DNA from: Acidobacteriota bacterium
GTDB taxonomy: Bacteria > Acidobacteriota > Terriglobia > Terriglobales > Acidobacteriaceae
Assembly: GCA_003225005.1 (NCBI GenBank)
Contig: QIAN01000178.1
Coordinates: forward strand, 1-64,000
Reading direction: 5' to 3'
DNA: 64,000 bases
In this document: positions 7,627-16,516 of the stretch, one piece after another
How positions within the stretch are numbered: the stretch's first letter is position 1
How the letters are laid out: each line of letters starts with the position of its first letter
Notes under the pieces: generated by a model
What the model was told of the DNA's origin: nothing
The model's input: only the letters and a program-made list of their open reading frames with translations
Database searches by the model: none
Program-made: the position numbers and the translations under genes

Positions 7627-9171
7627 TCACACCGGTCTTTTGCGAACGATCTTGAAGGTGAAGGCGTACTCACATGGCTTGCTCTTCGGCGTTTCGATGG
7701 TGAGCCCTTCCTTCGTCATCTCCCATTTGAGCTCCGCGAAGTCGCCGAGCATGGTTATCGAGACGATTTCAGATGGATACAGCCCCGCCCAAGTACGGCC
7801 CCTGGGTGCCAGGCTCTTAATCAGGGCTTTTTCACCCGGCCAATCTAGGAAGATGACATACAGGACGTCTGGTTTCGCGGTAAAACGAATATCTTGCGCC
7901 GTGTATTTCAACTCGTTACTCTCATTAAAGGAGCCGGTTTTATCAAGCTGAGTCGGTCCTTCTGCCGCAATCAACCATGGGGTCGTGCCATAGATGGCTT
8001 CGCCGTTGATCTTCAACCACTCCCCGAGATCGAGTAGCCGCTTCTTCGCTTCGTCCGGGATGGTGCCGTCCGGCTTCGGACCGACATTAAGCAACAAATA
8101 GCCGTTCTTACTGACTCGATCCACAAGATTGTCGACCAGATTATCTACAGACTTGAAGCCGGCCTCCGGGCAAAATCCCCACGACCCCTGGTCATCGACG
8201 GTCGAATCCGTAATCCAGTCGTTGTAAGTCAGTTCGCGCTCCTGCCCTAATTCCAGATCCAAAATACCGACCAGAGGCACAAGGTTGTGTTTCTTGTAGG
8301 TCACAACGACCTCCTTCCTTTTCTGTGCCGCCTTGTTGTAGAAGTACGCAAGCACAGCCTTCTTGTAAGTCTCATGCACTAGCTCCAAACCGAAGTCAAA
8401 CCAGATCAGGTCGGGATCGTAATTGTCGATGACTTCGATAATCTTGCCCTGCCACTTGTCGAGGAACTCCTTGGTCGGGAGAGCATAGGGCTCATGAATT
8501 GGACCGTACAAACCCGAGTAACGAGGGTCAGAGCTGTCGTAGCGCTTGTCGGTCGTGGGGAAGAAGAACCAGTTTTCAGCGTGGTGAAAGGCGGTGACGA
8601 ACCTCATTCCTCGGTGCTTAATCGACCTCGAGAGTTCACCGACGATGTCTCTCTTAGGCCCCATCTTCGCGGCGTTCCATTCGGAAAACTTCGTGTTCCA
8701 CATGGAGAACCCGTCATGATGCTCTGCGACGGGACCGGCAAATCGAGCACCTGCCTTCTGGAATAGTTCTGCCCACTCATCCGGGTCGAACTTTTCTCCG
8801 GTAAATTTGGCAATGAAATCCTTGTAACCAAATTTCTCCAGAGGACCATAGGTCTGTTCGTGGTGTTTTCTCTCGGGAGAATCTGGCTGCCAGTAGACCT
8901 TGTTGATGTACCAGGTAACGTTTTTGCCCACGCCGTGAACCGAGTAAACGCCCCAGTGCGTATAGATTCCGAATTTGCTGTCTCTCAGCCACTGCGGCGA
9001 AGGCAGGCTTCTCAGGGAATTCCATGTTGGCTGAAACCCGCCAGCTGGCGACGACTTCTCTTTCTTTTTTGCCGCGGCAATTTCGACCAGCGGCAACGGA
9101 GCGTTCGCGATCAAAGAACTCGCAGACACGGCCAAGCCAGCCGTCAACAGATTGCGCCGGGTGTAGCCCAT
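7627..9171 (-). CDS. Alpha-L-fucosidase, glycoside hydrolase family 29
   Basis: A 514-residue exported enzyme that should remove terminal alpha-L-fucose from glycans. The N terminus MGYTRRNLLTAG plus a hydrophobic stretch looks like a Tat signal (twin Arg). Family landmarks are FGIYTHWGVYSVHG near residue 65, PDEWAELFQKAGARF, EHHDGFSMWNTKFSEWNA near residue 150, the nucleophile region PDLIWFDFG near residue 260 and the C-terminal beta domain. GLLLNVGPK-type sequence (YLLLNVGPKPDGTIP) near residue 360 is highly typical. It is the first gene of the unit, with promoter and palindrome at 9269-9321, and diverges from the TonB receptor. Confidence 0.9.
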   Translation of the reverse strand: MGYTRRNLLTAGLAVSASSLIANAPLPLVEIAAAKKKEKSSPAGGFQPTWNSLRSLPSPQWLRDSKFGIYTHWGVYSVHGVGKNVTWYINKVYWQPDSPERKHHEQTYGPLEKFGYKDFIAKFTGEKFDPDEWAELFQKAGARFAGPVAEHHDGFSMWNTKFSEWNAAKMGPKRDIVGELSRSIKHRGMRFVTAFHHAENWFFFPTTDKRYDSSDPRYSGLYGPIHEPYALPTKEFLDKWQGKIIEVIDNYDPDLIWFDFGLELVHETYKKAVLAYFYNKAAQKRKEVVVTYKKHNLVPLVGILDLELGQERELTYNDWITDSTVDDQGSWGFCPEAGFKSVDNLVDNLVDRVSKNGYLLLNVGPKPDGTIPDEAKKRLLDLGEWLKINGEAIYGTTPWLIAAEGPTQLDKTGSFNESNELKYTAQDIRFTAKPDVLYVIFLDWPGEKALIKSLAPRGRTWAGLYPSEIVSITMLGDFAELKWEMTKEGLTIETPKSKPCEYAFTFKIVRKRPV

Positions 9172-9268
9172 TTGTAATATCTCCCCTCATAACTCTCACA
9201 TCGCGATCAGCACCGTGCCCTCCAGCAAACTTCAATGCGGGTGTAAGACGAGGCCCGCTCGCAGTTCA

Positions 9269-9281
9269 TTGGTTCAGCCAC
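9269..9281 (-). promoter_or_regulatory. Operator A: TTGG-N5-CCA palindrome, probable GntR site
   Basis: Reads TTGGTTCAGCCAC on the plus strand, 7 of 8 arm positions of TTGG-N5-CCAA. It lies about +5 to +17 from the predicted start of the fucosidase operon transcript and shares TTGGTTCAGCCA with operator C. FadR-subfamily GntR proteins such as PdhR and LldR bind TTGG-N5-CCAA-like sites. Assignment to the GntR protein at 17788 is inference. Confidence 0.6.
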
Positions 9282-9291
9282 TAGCGAAAGC

Positions 9292-9321
9292 ATGTTAGTG
9301 AGCACCGTTGTGAAGTGTCAA
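9292..9321 (-). promoter_or_regulatory. Sigma70-like promoter of the fucosidase operon
   Basis: On the minus strand: -35 TTGACA (9321-9316), an 18-bp spacer and -10 TAACAT (9297-9292). This predicts transcription from about 9285, about 115 bases upstream of the fucosidase ATG. Confidence 0.6.
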
Positions 9322-9402
9322 GAAGTATCTGGGGGAAGAAAGAGGTGCGCTTGCCTTTTCGACAACAGCTGAAGTGAGGTGAACTGGATTGCAGAAATCG
9401 TC

Positions 9403-9431
9403 TTGACATTGACGGAAACAACTGCTATCGT
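9403..9431 (+). promoter_or_regulatory. Sigma70-like promoter of the TonB receptor gene
   Basis: Consensus -35 TTGACA (9403-9408), a 17-bp spacer and an extended -10, TG-C-TATCGT (hexamer 9426-9431). Predicted start about 9438, giving a leader of roughly 113 bases before ATG 9551. Confidence 0.65.
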
Positions 9432-9439
9432 GTCCGCGA

Positions 9440-9452
9440 TTGGACGAACCAA
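9440..9452 (+). promoter_or_regulatory. Operator B: TTGG-N5-CCAA palindrome, probable GntR site
   Basis: TTGGACGAACCAA, with arms extending to ATTGG/CCAAT. It lies at about +3 to +15 of the receptor transcript, where a bound repressor would block initiation. Same spacing as sites at 9269 and 17540. Confidence 0.65.
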
Positions 9453-9550
9453 TGTGTGCCTGCGCTTTGCTTGACGTTAGTCGGCATTTCGTGTGCGCCC
9501 CGGGGGCGCCGCTGTCAAGCAAGCGACTGGCACTGTCCGGAGACCACTAT

Positions 9551-12500
9551 ATGCAGCCTTCGACTCGCACGGGTGTACGCGCTTTCGCCGTTACCTTGTC
9601 CTTGACTTTGCTGGTTTGGGCATTCGCTCCCACGCCCTGCAGGGCGCAACAGAACACGGCTAGTCTGAGGGGCACCGTCAAAGACCCCAGCGGCGCGATC
9701 ATCCCCAAAGCCGCCGTCAAGCTCGCAAGTGTAGACACTGGCATCGGCCAAACACGGGAGACCAACAGCGCAGGTATATACAGTTTTCTGGACATATTTC
9801 CCGGTCGATACACGCTCGAAGCTAACGTCCAAGGGTTTCGGACAGCAGTTCATGCTCCTTTCGCGCTCGAGGTCAACCAAACCGCAACCATCGACTTCAC
9901 TATGCAGGTGGGATCGACTGCCAGTGAGGTAAATGTATCGGCCCAGGCCATTGAACTCGAGACCTCAACGGCGGAGTTAGGTGCGGTTGTCAAAACCAGG
10001 GAAGTCTTGGACCTGCCTTTGAACGGCCGGAACTTTACCGAATTGCTGCTGCTGACGCCCGGGGCAAGCCCAGCCAATCCTCTGCAGAATGCAGGCGGGG
10101 CACCCGGCGCGATCGGTGCTTTCGCCTATCCAGCCATAAATGGTCAGTCGAATCGCAGCAACATGTTCCTGGTGGACGGGATCAACAACTACGGTGGAAT
10201 CACGGACACGAATACGGTTCAACCGACGATTGACGACGTCATGGAATTCAAAGTGCAATCGCACAATGATGAGGCTCAGTTTGGACAAGTCACGGGCGGA
10301 ATCGTAAACCTGGTCACCAAGTCTGGCACCAACTCGTACCACGGCAGCTTGTGGGATTTTTTCCGGAATGACGCACTGGATGCCAACAATGTTTTCAATC
10401 CCAAGACTGCGCTGAAGCAGAATCAGTTTGGTGGTTCGGTCGGCGGCCCGGTCATGCTGCCCCACTACAGCGGCCGAAATAGAACCTTCTTTTACGGTTC
10501 GTACGAAGGGTTCCGCAGCCGTTCCTCCAATTCTAGGCTCTACGTAACCCCCACGCCCGCCCAACTGAACGGTGATTTCAACGCCGTGGGCGCGCAGATT
10601 TACAACCCGTACAGTTCGCAACCCGATCCCTTAAATCCCGGATCATTCATCAATAGTCCCTTCATGTGTGACGGTTCAGGAAACGCCCTCCCCACGAATG
10701 GCAGTGGCATCCAGCCGGCAGGCATACCATGCAACAAGCTTCCCAGCAGCTTGGTCAACGCCAGCATGCTTTACTACGCCAAGACTCTCTATCCCGCGCC
10801 CATCAATACCGGGGTTGCGGGGTTTAACGGCCGGGACACCACTGAGAACATTATCACGGCCGACCAGATGTCGATCCGCGGTGACCAGCAGCTGGGAGAT
10901 AACGACCGTGTCTTTGTTCGCTACACGGGTTCCTGGCAACCCAATACTGGCTCGGGCGGCATCCAGGGGAACATCCTTAAGAGTACGATCAACACCTACA
11001 ACATCGGAGTAAATTGGGCACACACTTTTAAGGGGAACGCCCTGATGCAGTTCACATTCGGCCGAGTACGCGGGCAAACTGACAACAGCAACACCATTTC
11101 GAACGCCCCATCAGACTTCCTGCAGAAGGCTGGTTTCGTCTCCAGCTTCACCGACCATACACTTGGGAAAGTGTCGACTCCGCTGATTCCCACCATCGAC
11201 ATCGGCGGCTATCTCCTGGAGAACAACTTTACCAACACCGAAAATTTCTCGAACATTTACGAGTACAAGAATGACAACTCCAAGCTGATCGGCCGTCATC
11301 TGCTTCGGTTCGGTGCGAGCCTTGCGACCGACAACCGGCTCGGAACTTTCCTGGGCAGTGTCGATGTTTTCGATGCTTTCCAGACGGCAAATGGGAGCGC
11401 CGGCTCCGGCGGGGATGCGCTCGCGTCAATGCTGCTCGGACTGCCGACCTATGCGGAGCAAGACACTGTGTACTCGCTGGTGCACGGGGGCAAGATCTTC
11501 GGTGGATATTTTCAGGACCAGTGGAAGGTGAACGACAGGCTGACGTTGAACCTGGGTATTCGATACGACGTGACCGACTGGCCGCGCGAAGGGACGTCGT
11601 CGAACGGAAGCAACATTACCGGAAACATGGACCTGAACAATGGCACGTACGTGTTGCAAAACCCGGCTCCCGCTTGCTCAGCCACTCAAGGTGCTCCGTG
11701 CATCCCGGGTGGCACATTGCCTCCTCATGTGACGGTCGCTAGGAACGGGAAGATCATGCACAACACGTACGACAACGTGCAACCCCGTGTTGGCGTGGCA
11801 TACCGGATCAATGACAAGACTGCATTCCGAGCCGGGTATGGAAGGTTCTTTGACAATTGGGCTGCTGTTATCGGGTTCGCAGCAAACTTTACTCAGAGCT
11901 GGCCGAACGTTGCCTTTCTTGCAGCCGGCGACTTGAACAATCCCTCCCCCAACGCCATCGCGACCAATCCTCTGGGTTTAGGAAACGGCACGATCACTCC
12001 CGCTCCGGATCCATTTGGCCAGGGCAACGGGTTCCTCGATCCTCTTCTCAAGAACCCATATTCGGACCAGTACAACCTCGGCTTCCAGCGCCAATGGGGC
12101 GCCAACTCTGTTCTCACGGTCAACTACGTCGGCTCGACCAACCATCGCGAGCAGCTCCAACTCACCGGCAATGCGGCTCTCACGCCAGGCCCGGGCGATC
12201 CGCAATTGCGCGCCCCGTTCCCGTACATACAGCCCCAGAACGGATATGTACGGAGTTATGGAAAGAGTAACTACAATTCCCTACAAGTCTCGTCGGAAGG
12301 ACGAACCACCAGTGGCCTGATTCACAAGCTGGCGTACACCTATTCGAAGGCCTTGAACTATGGCTGTGACACCTACGGCAGCTTCTGCGATGTGCAGGAC
12401 CCCTATCACTGGCAGAAGGATAAGGGGGTCGCCGGCTACGATCTAACGCATATTTTCTCGGCTAGCGTGGTGTACGAACTCCCCTTCGGCAGGGGAAAAC

Positions 12501-12979
12501 GTTTTGCCAGTGACAACCGGGCGGTCGATGCCATCGTTGGGGGTTGGCAACTCAACGGAATCGTGGCGCTCACGAGTGGGACGCCCTATGACGTGCAAGT
12601 TCCAGTGCAAATCGCAAACACCAACAACATCAGCGGTGCCCTGCGGCCGAATATTGTTGGTAACCCGTATGCCGGAGCCACAAAGTTGCACCCAATCAAC
12701 ATTAACGCGTTTGCACTTCCGGCGCCTTACACGTTCGGCAACATGGGACGAAATAGCTTGCGCTCCGATTGGCGCAAGAATCTGGACATCTCTTTCTTCC
12801 GCAACTTCGCGTTCACCGAGTCCAAGAGGCTTGAGTTCCGTGCCGAGGCTTTTAATGTGACCAATACTCCCGTATTCGCGATACCCGACAACAACATTAC
12901 CGATTCCAACTTCGGGGTGGTCTCATCGACTGCAAACACTGAGCGGCAGCTTCAGTTGGCGCTGAAGTTCTATTTCTGA
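9551..12979 (+). CDS. TonB-dependent receptor with carboxypeptidase-regulatory N-terminal domain (Oar-like)
   Basis: A 1142-residue outer-membrane transporter. ATG 9551 is chosen over the frame start at 9440 because it has GGAG upstream and begins a signal peptide ending near CRAQQ. Next comes a CarboxypepD_reg-like beta domain (SLRGTVKDPSGAIIPKA, residues about 30-115), a plug (LPLNGRNFTELLLLTPG, about 150-290) and a long beta barrel ending in an aromatic residue (LALKFYF). There is no separate TonB box that I can define. This architecture is abundant in Acidobacteriota. It diverges from alpha-L-fucosidase and shares its operator type, so it probably imports fucosylated oligosaccharides or their breakdown products; the ligand is inference. 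Confidence 0.88.
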   Translation: MQPSTRTGVRAFAVTLSLTLLVWAFAPTPCRAQQNTASLRGTVKDPSGAIIPKAAVKLASVDTGIGQTRETNSAGIYSFLDIFPGRYTLEANVQGFRTAVHAPFALEVNQTATIDFTMQVGSTASEVNVSAQAIELETSTAELGAVVKTREVLDLPLNGRNFTELLLLTPGASPANPLQNAGGAPGAIGAFAYPAINGQSNRSNMFLVDGINNYGGITDTNTVQPTIDDVMEFKVQSHNDEAQFGQVTGGIVNLVTKSGTNSYHGSLWDFFRNDALDANNVFNPKTALKQNQFGGSVGGPVMLPHYSGRNRTFFYGSYEGFRSRSSNSRLYVTPTPAQLNGDFNAVGAQIYNPYSSQPDPLNPGSFINSPFMCDGSGNALPTNGSGIQPAGIPCNKLPSSLVNASMLYYAKTLYPAPINTGVAGFNGRDTTENIITADQMSIRGDQQLGDNDRVFVRYTGSWQPNTGSGGIQGNILKSTINTYNIGVNWAHTFKGNALMQFTFGRVRGQTDNSNTISNAPSDFLQKAGFVSSFTDHTLGKVSTPLIPTIDIGGYLLENNFTNTENFSNIYEYKNDNSKLIGRHLLRFGASLATDNRLGTFLGSVDVFDAFQTANGSAGSGGDALASMLLGLPTYAEQDTVYSLVHGGKIFGGYFQDQWKVNDRLTLNLGIRYDVTDWPREGTSSNGSNITGNMDLNNGTYVLQNPAPACSATQGAPCIPGGTLPPHVTVARNGKIMHNTYDNVQPRVGVAYRINDKTAFRAGYGRFFDNWAAVIGFAANFTQSWPNVAFLAAGDLNNPSPNAIATNPLGLGNGTITPAPDPFGQGNGFLDPLLKNPYSDQYNLGFQRQWGANSVLTVNYVGSTNHREQLQLTGNAALTPGPGDPQLRAPFPYIQPQNGYVRSYGKSNYNSLQVSSEGRTTSGLIHKLAYTYSKALNYGCDTYGSFCDVQDPYHWQKDKGVAGYDLTHIFSASVVYELPFGRGKRFASDNRAVDAIVGGWQLNGIVALTSGTPYDVQVPVQIANTNNISGALRPNIVGNPYAGATKLHPININAFALPAPYTFGNMGRNSLRSDWRKNLDISFFRNFAFTESKRLEFRAEAFNVTNTPVFAIPDNNITDSNFGVVSSTANTERQLQLALKFYF

Positions 12980-13067
12980 ATGGGGGGGAAAGGCTCTGGG
13001 TATGTCAGGATCCCGGGAGTCCAGTTCTCGCTCTACCTGCAACGGGCGCACCGATGGATCGGGGCAG

Positions 13068-13904
13068 TTATAGCTGGTAAGCTTCTTTGGCAGTGCCTCC
13101 GAACAATCGGTTCCGCTCAGAAAGCGAAAGCGATGCTGTAGCTCGTTCGACGACGTCGATCCAGTGCTTGTAAGTGCACGCAACCAGCGCCACCGGCCAA
13201 TCAGAACCAAACATCACGCGTCCCGGGCCAAAGCATTCCAGAACTGTCTCAATGAACGGTTGCAGATCGCTCTCTGCCCAGGCATTCCAGTCTGCTTCGG
13301 TGACCATCCCCGATAGCTTGCAATAAACATTCTCCCGGCGAGCAAGATCGCGCATGCGCTCGCGCCATGGAGACAGCAGACGATCTTTGATTCTTGGTTT
13401 TGCCACGTGGTCGACAATGAAGACCTGATTCGCATGGCGGTCCACGAATTCAATTGTCTGCGGAAGGTGACGTTCGAAGATGAGAATGTCGTAGCCTAAC
13501 TCGAATTCCTTGAGCCGCGCAATTCCTCGATTGAAGTCGTCGCGCAGAATGTAAGAATCATCGGACTCATCGTGGAGGACGTGCCGAACCGCTTTCAGCT
13601 TCGGATTGGCCGCATACTTTTCAAGATGTGATGCAACTGCAGGATCGGCCAGCGGAACCCACCCCACCACTCCACGCATAAATTCATGGCGAGAGACAAG
13701 GTCCAGCAGCCACTCAGTCTCAACCACGCTCTGCCTGGCTTGGACGGTTACGACTACGTCGATTCCCCCTTCTTCCATCGCTTGCTGCAGATCACCTACG
13801 AGAAAGTCTCGCCGGATCGAGTCCATTCCGTCCAATATCCATGGGTAGTCCTTAGGGGAGTACCTCTAAAGGTGGTGGTGTGAGTCGATCCGCTCTTCCC
13901 GCAT
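13068..13904 (-). pseudogene. L-fuconolactonase-like amidohydrolase interrupted by an amber codon
   Basis: From ATG 13904 the frame reads MREERIDSHHHL, then TAG at 13868-13866, then RYSPKDYPWILDGMDSI and on without interruption to 13068. In family members the His-rich metal motif is followed by Phe/Leu-Trp, so the TAG stands where TGG (Trp) is expected: a single G-to-A change. With the stop ignored the product is 278 codons, the usual length of L-fuconolactonase-type amidohydrolases, with VDHVAKP, YCKLSGM and MFGSDWPV intact. The start lies 5 bases after the aldo/keto reductase stop, so this is the last gene of the operon. Any product restarted downstream (TTG 13835) lacks the HxH metal ligands. 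Pseudogene, readthrough or sequencing error are all possible. Confidence 0.85.
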
Positions 13905-13909
13905 AGTGG

Positions 13910-14839
13910 CTAGTTATTTTCGGGACGACCAAGAACCCAGCCGCGGTCTTTGATAGTTGCCAGTATTCTCTGCACGTTCCCCAGTAAAACCTTGTCTATC
14001 GGTTCTTCGATCCACTTCACGTTCTTTACGATATTCGCCGGGTCCGCGGTGCCGACTAGGGTGGTATGTATTTCAGGCTTGCTCAAGGAAAACTGCATAG
14101 CAAGTTTGGCAATATCCGTTCCCTGGCTGCGACAGTATGCTGCGGCGTCTGCGCAAGCTTTTCGTACGTCCTCGGGAGCGGGATGCCAGGCAGGCAACTC
14201 ATGATTTGTGAGCAAACCTTGAGAGACTGGCGACGCATTGATGATTCCGACTCCCTTCTCTCGCAGCCAGGGCAGCAAGCCCGCCAGGGTCGTGTCGTTC
14301 AGGGAGTAGTGATTGTAAGAAAGAATGGTATCAACTTCGGTGGAGGAAAGGATAGTGTCGAAAATCTTCAGAGGATAGCCAGTAATACCTACAAATCGTG
14401 CTTTCCCCTGTTTCTGAATCTGTCGCAGAGCAGGTATGGTCTCATTGACTACCTGATTGAGAACTCCGTACTCATTGTCGTGTGACTGGATGATATCCAC
14501 GTAATCGATTCCCAAGCGTTGCAGGCTCTCATCAATGCTTGCCGCGGATCGCTTGGCGGAAAAATCGAATTCAGCATCGCCGTAACGTCCGACTTTTGTT
14601 GCAAGAAAATACCGATCGCGCGGAACTCCCTTCAGGGCTTTGCCCAACACTTCCTCGGCCTTGGTGTAGCCGTAAAACGGAGAAACATCGATGAAGTTGA
14701 TACCTGATTCGAGTGCAGTGTGGACAGTACGGATAGCCACGGATTCATCCACCGGTTTGAAGACACCGCCCAGGGACGATGCCCCGAAACTCAGAGCTGA
14801 GACCCTCAGGCCGGTTTTGCCGAGAGTTCGATATTCCAA
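13910..14839 (-). CDS. Aldo/keto reductase, probable L-fucose (D-threo-aldose) 1-dehydrogenase
   Basis: A 309-residue NAD(P)-dependent oxidoreductase of the aldo/keto reductase superfamily. The catalytic tetrad is visible: Asp in NFIDVSP, Tyr in SPFYGYTKAEEVLG, Lys in FLATKVGRYG and His in IIQSHDNEYG. The N terminus YRTLGKTGLRVSALSFGASSLG is typical of the galactose/L-fucose dehydrogenase group. The TTG start at 14839 is supported by AAGGAG 6 bases upstream. Its neighbours fit oxidation of L-fucose to L-fuconolactone, which the next gene would open to L-fuconate. Substrate assignment rests on context. Confidence 0.8.
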   Translation of the reverse strand: MEYRTLGKTGLRVSALSFGASSLGGVFKPVDESVAIRTVHTALESGINFIDVSPFYGYTKAEEVLGKALKGVPRDRYFLATKVGRYGDAEFDFSAKRSAASIDESLQRLGIDYVDIIQSHDNEYGVLNQVVNETIPALRQIQKQGKARFVGITGYPLKIFDTILSSTEVDTILSYNHYSLNDTTLAGLLPWLREKGVGIINASPVSQGLLTNHELPAWHPAPEDVRKACADAAAYCRSQGTDIAKLAMQFSLSKPEIHTTLVGTADPANIVKNVKWIEEPIDKVLLGNVQRILATIKDRGWVLGRPENN

Positions 14840-14872
14840 GGCATGCTCCTTGTGTCGTGTTAAGCCGGATCG

Positions 14873-16483
14873 CTAGCGAAAAATGTAATAAAGCACCGCC
14901 ATCGTAGCCAGCAGCGTTGCCGCGGCCAACCTTGGCGTGGATGAAGTTGATGCGGAATCTCCGAAAATCACAGCAATCGGATTCTTCCAAGTGAGGCCTT
15001 CAATCTGTTCCTCTGGCGGAGGCGGGGTCATCAAACTAACAACGATGTAGAGGGCGCTGCACATGCAGAACACCCACCACGCCTGCATCAGGAATGGAAT
15101 CCCAAGTCTATGGCTGATGATTTTTTCCGTGCCGAACGTGGGAAGATCGAGTACGAATGCCAATGCGCCGATAAAAAACCCGAAAATGAGCGTAGCCAGG
15201 GCTGCTTGCTTGGTTCCGCGGCGCCAGAAGACTCCAAAGAGAAATACTGCAGTGATAGGAGGAGCAAGATCGGCTGCAATGACGTTAATCGCTTCAAAAA
15301 TACTGGAATACCTTCCCCCTTGGGTCGACCACAGTATTGCGAGCAACATGACAACAACCGAACTGATACGGCCAACTGAAACTTGCGTGCGATCTGAGGT
15401 TTGCGGCCGGAGCCGTTTAACGATGTCCACGGCGACCAGCGTTCCTGAACTGTTTAACGCAGCAGAAACGGCACTGAGCAGAGCGGCAAGCACAGCCGCC
15501 GAGATCAATCCTTTAAGACCGGTCGGCAGCAATTGATTGATGAGAACTGGAAGAGTTTGATTGCTGGATGTGCCGATCTGGTCCCGAAACAACACATAGG
15601 CGATCACGCCGGGCAAAACAAGGAAGAACACGGGCAAAATCTTAAGAAAGCCCGCGAGCAAGGGGCCGAGTTGCGCGTCGCGTTCAGATCGCGCTCCCAG
15701 CACGCGTTGAACGATCGTCTGGTCCGTACACCAATACCAAACACCGAGAATCGGATACCCGAGAAAAACGGCGTACCAGTTCAGACCGACTGGGCTGTGC
15801 CATTGCAGCATGTGCAACTGATCGGGTTTTGTCGCTGCGACAAATTGCGCCAAGGTGTGAATGCCATGTTGGGGGAGGGCACGTAAGGCAGATACCGTTA
15901 TAATGCAGGCTCCGAGAAGCAGAAAACCAGTATTGAAAGTTTCGGTGACCACAACCGCTTTCAACCCGCCCAGGACGGTGTAGATAGAAACCACAATCGA
16001 GACGATCAGGATTGAAGCAACCACACTGATCCCGAAGAACTGCTGAAAGACTGCCGCTCCCGCGTAGATGCTCATTCCAATGTGAATGAATAACGCGGCC
16101 ACAATTGCCATGAAGGCGAGGAAAGAGCGACACGCGGGACTGTAGCGTCTCTCCAGAAATTCAGGCAGCGTTGAGAGCCGGCTGCGGAAGTAAAACGGCG
16201 CAAAGACCAGGGAGAGGAGGATTAGGGTAAAAGCGGCCATCCACTCGAAATTTCCCCAGACTAAACCGTCATTGTATCCAGACGCCGTAAGCCCAACCAG
16301 ATGGATGGTAGAGATGTTGCTTGCGAAGAGCGCCGCACCCACAATCCCCCATGGAAGGGAACGACCTGCGAGAAAGAAAACTTGTCCGGTTACCCTTTGT
16401 TTTCTGGTGGAGAGTATGCCGATGGATAAAATTGCGATGATATAGCCAACTATGATTGCCAAGTCGAGGATCGGAATTCGCAA
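14873..16483 (-). CDS. Sodium/solute symporter (SSS family), probable fucose uptake
   Basis: A 536-residue inner-membrane transporter with about 13-14 hydrophobic helices. SSS features include VFFLAGRSLPWGIVGAALFA near residue 35, GLKAVVVTETFN near residue 175, WCTDQTIVQRVLGARSERDA near residue 255 and a C-terminal helix. It is nearer to the SGLT-like sugar transporters than the symporter at 3867, which has a different core, so the two probably carry different substrates. The TTG start at 16483 is supported by AAGGAGG 6 bases upstream. It sits 33 bases from each neighbour in the dehydrogenase-reductase-lactonase operon, which suggests uptake of the free sugar, perhaps L-fucose. Confidence 0.85.
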   Translation of the reverse strand: MRIPILDLAIIVGYIIAILSIGILSTRKQRVTGQVFFLAGRSLPWGIVGAALFASNISTIHLVGLTASGYNDGLVWGNFEWMAAFTLILLSLVFAPFYFRSRLSTLPEFLERRYSPACRSFLAFMAIVAALFIHIGMSIYAGAAVFQQFFGISVVASILIVSIVVSIYTVLGGLKAVVVTETFNTGFLLLGACIITVSALRALPQHGIHTLAQFVAATKPDQLHMLQWHSPVGLNWYAVFLGYPILGVWYWCTDQTIVQRVLGARSERDAQLGPLLAGFLKILPVFFLVLPGVIAYVLFRDQIGTSSNQTLPVLINQLLPTGLKGLISAAVLAALLSAVSAALNSSGTLVAVDIVKRLRPQTSDRTQVSVGRISSVVVMLLAILWSTQGGRYSSIFEAINVIAADLAPPITAVFLFGVFWRRGTKQAALATLIFGFFIGALAFVLDLPTFGTEKIISHRLGIPFLMQAWWVFCMCSALYIVVSLMTPPPPEEQIEGLTWKNPIAVIFGDSASTSSTPRLAAATLLATMAVLYYIFR

Positions 16484-16516
16484 TATTTTCCTCCTTGCAG
16501 GTGCCGGAACTGCTTT

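Noticed and set aside
10676-11077. Minus-strand frame of 133 codons inside the TonB receptor
   Set aside because: Shadow of the receptor's coding frame; no motif or Shine-Dalgarno.
13866-13868. TAG as a recoded sense codon in this genome
   Set aside because: TAG ends several other genes normally (for example 48657-48659 and 63528-63530), so global recoding is not plausible.
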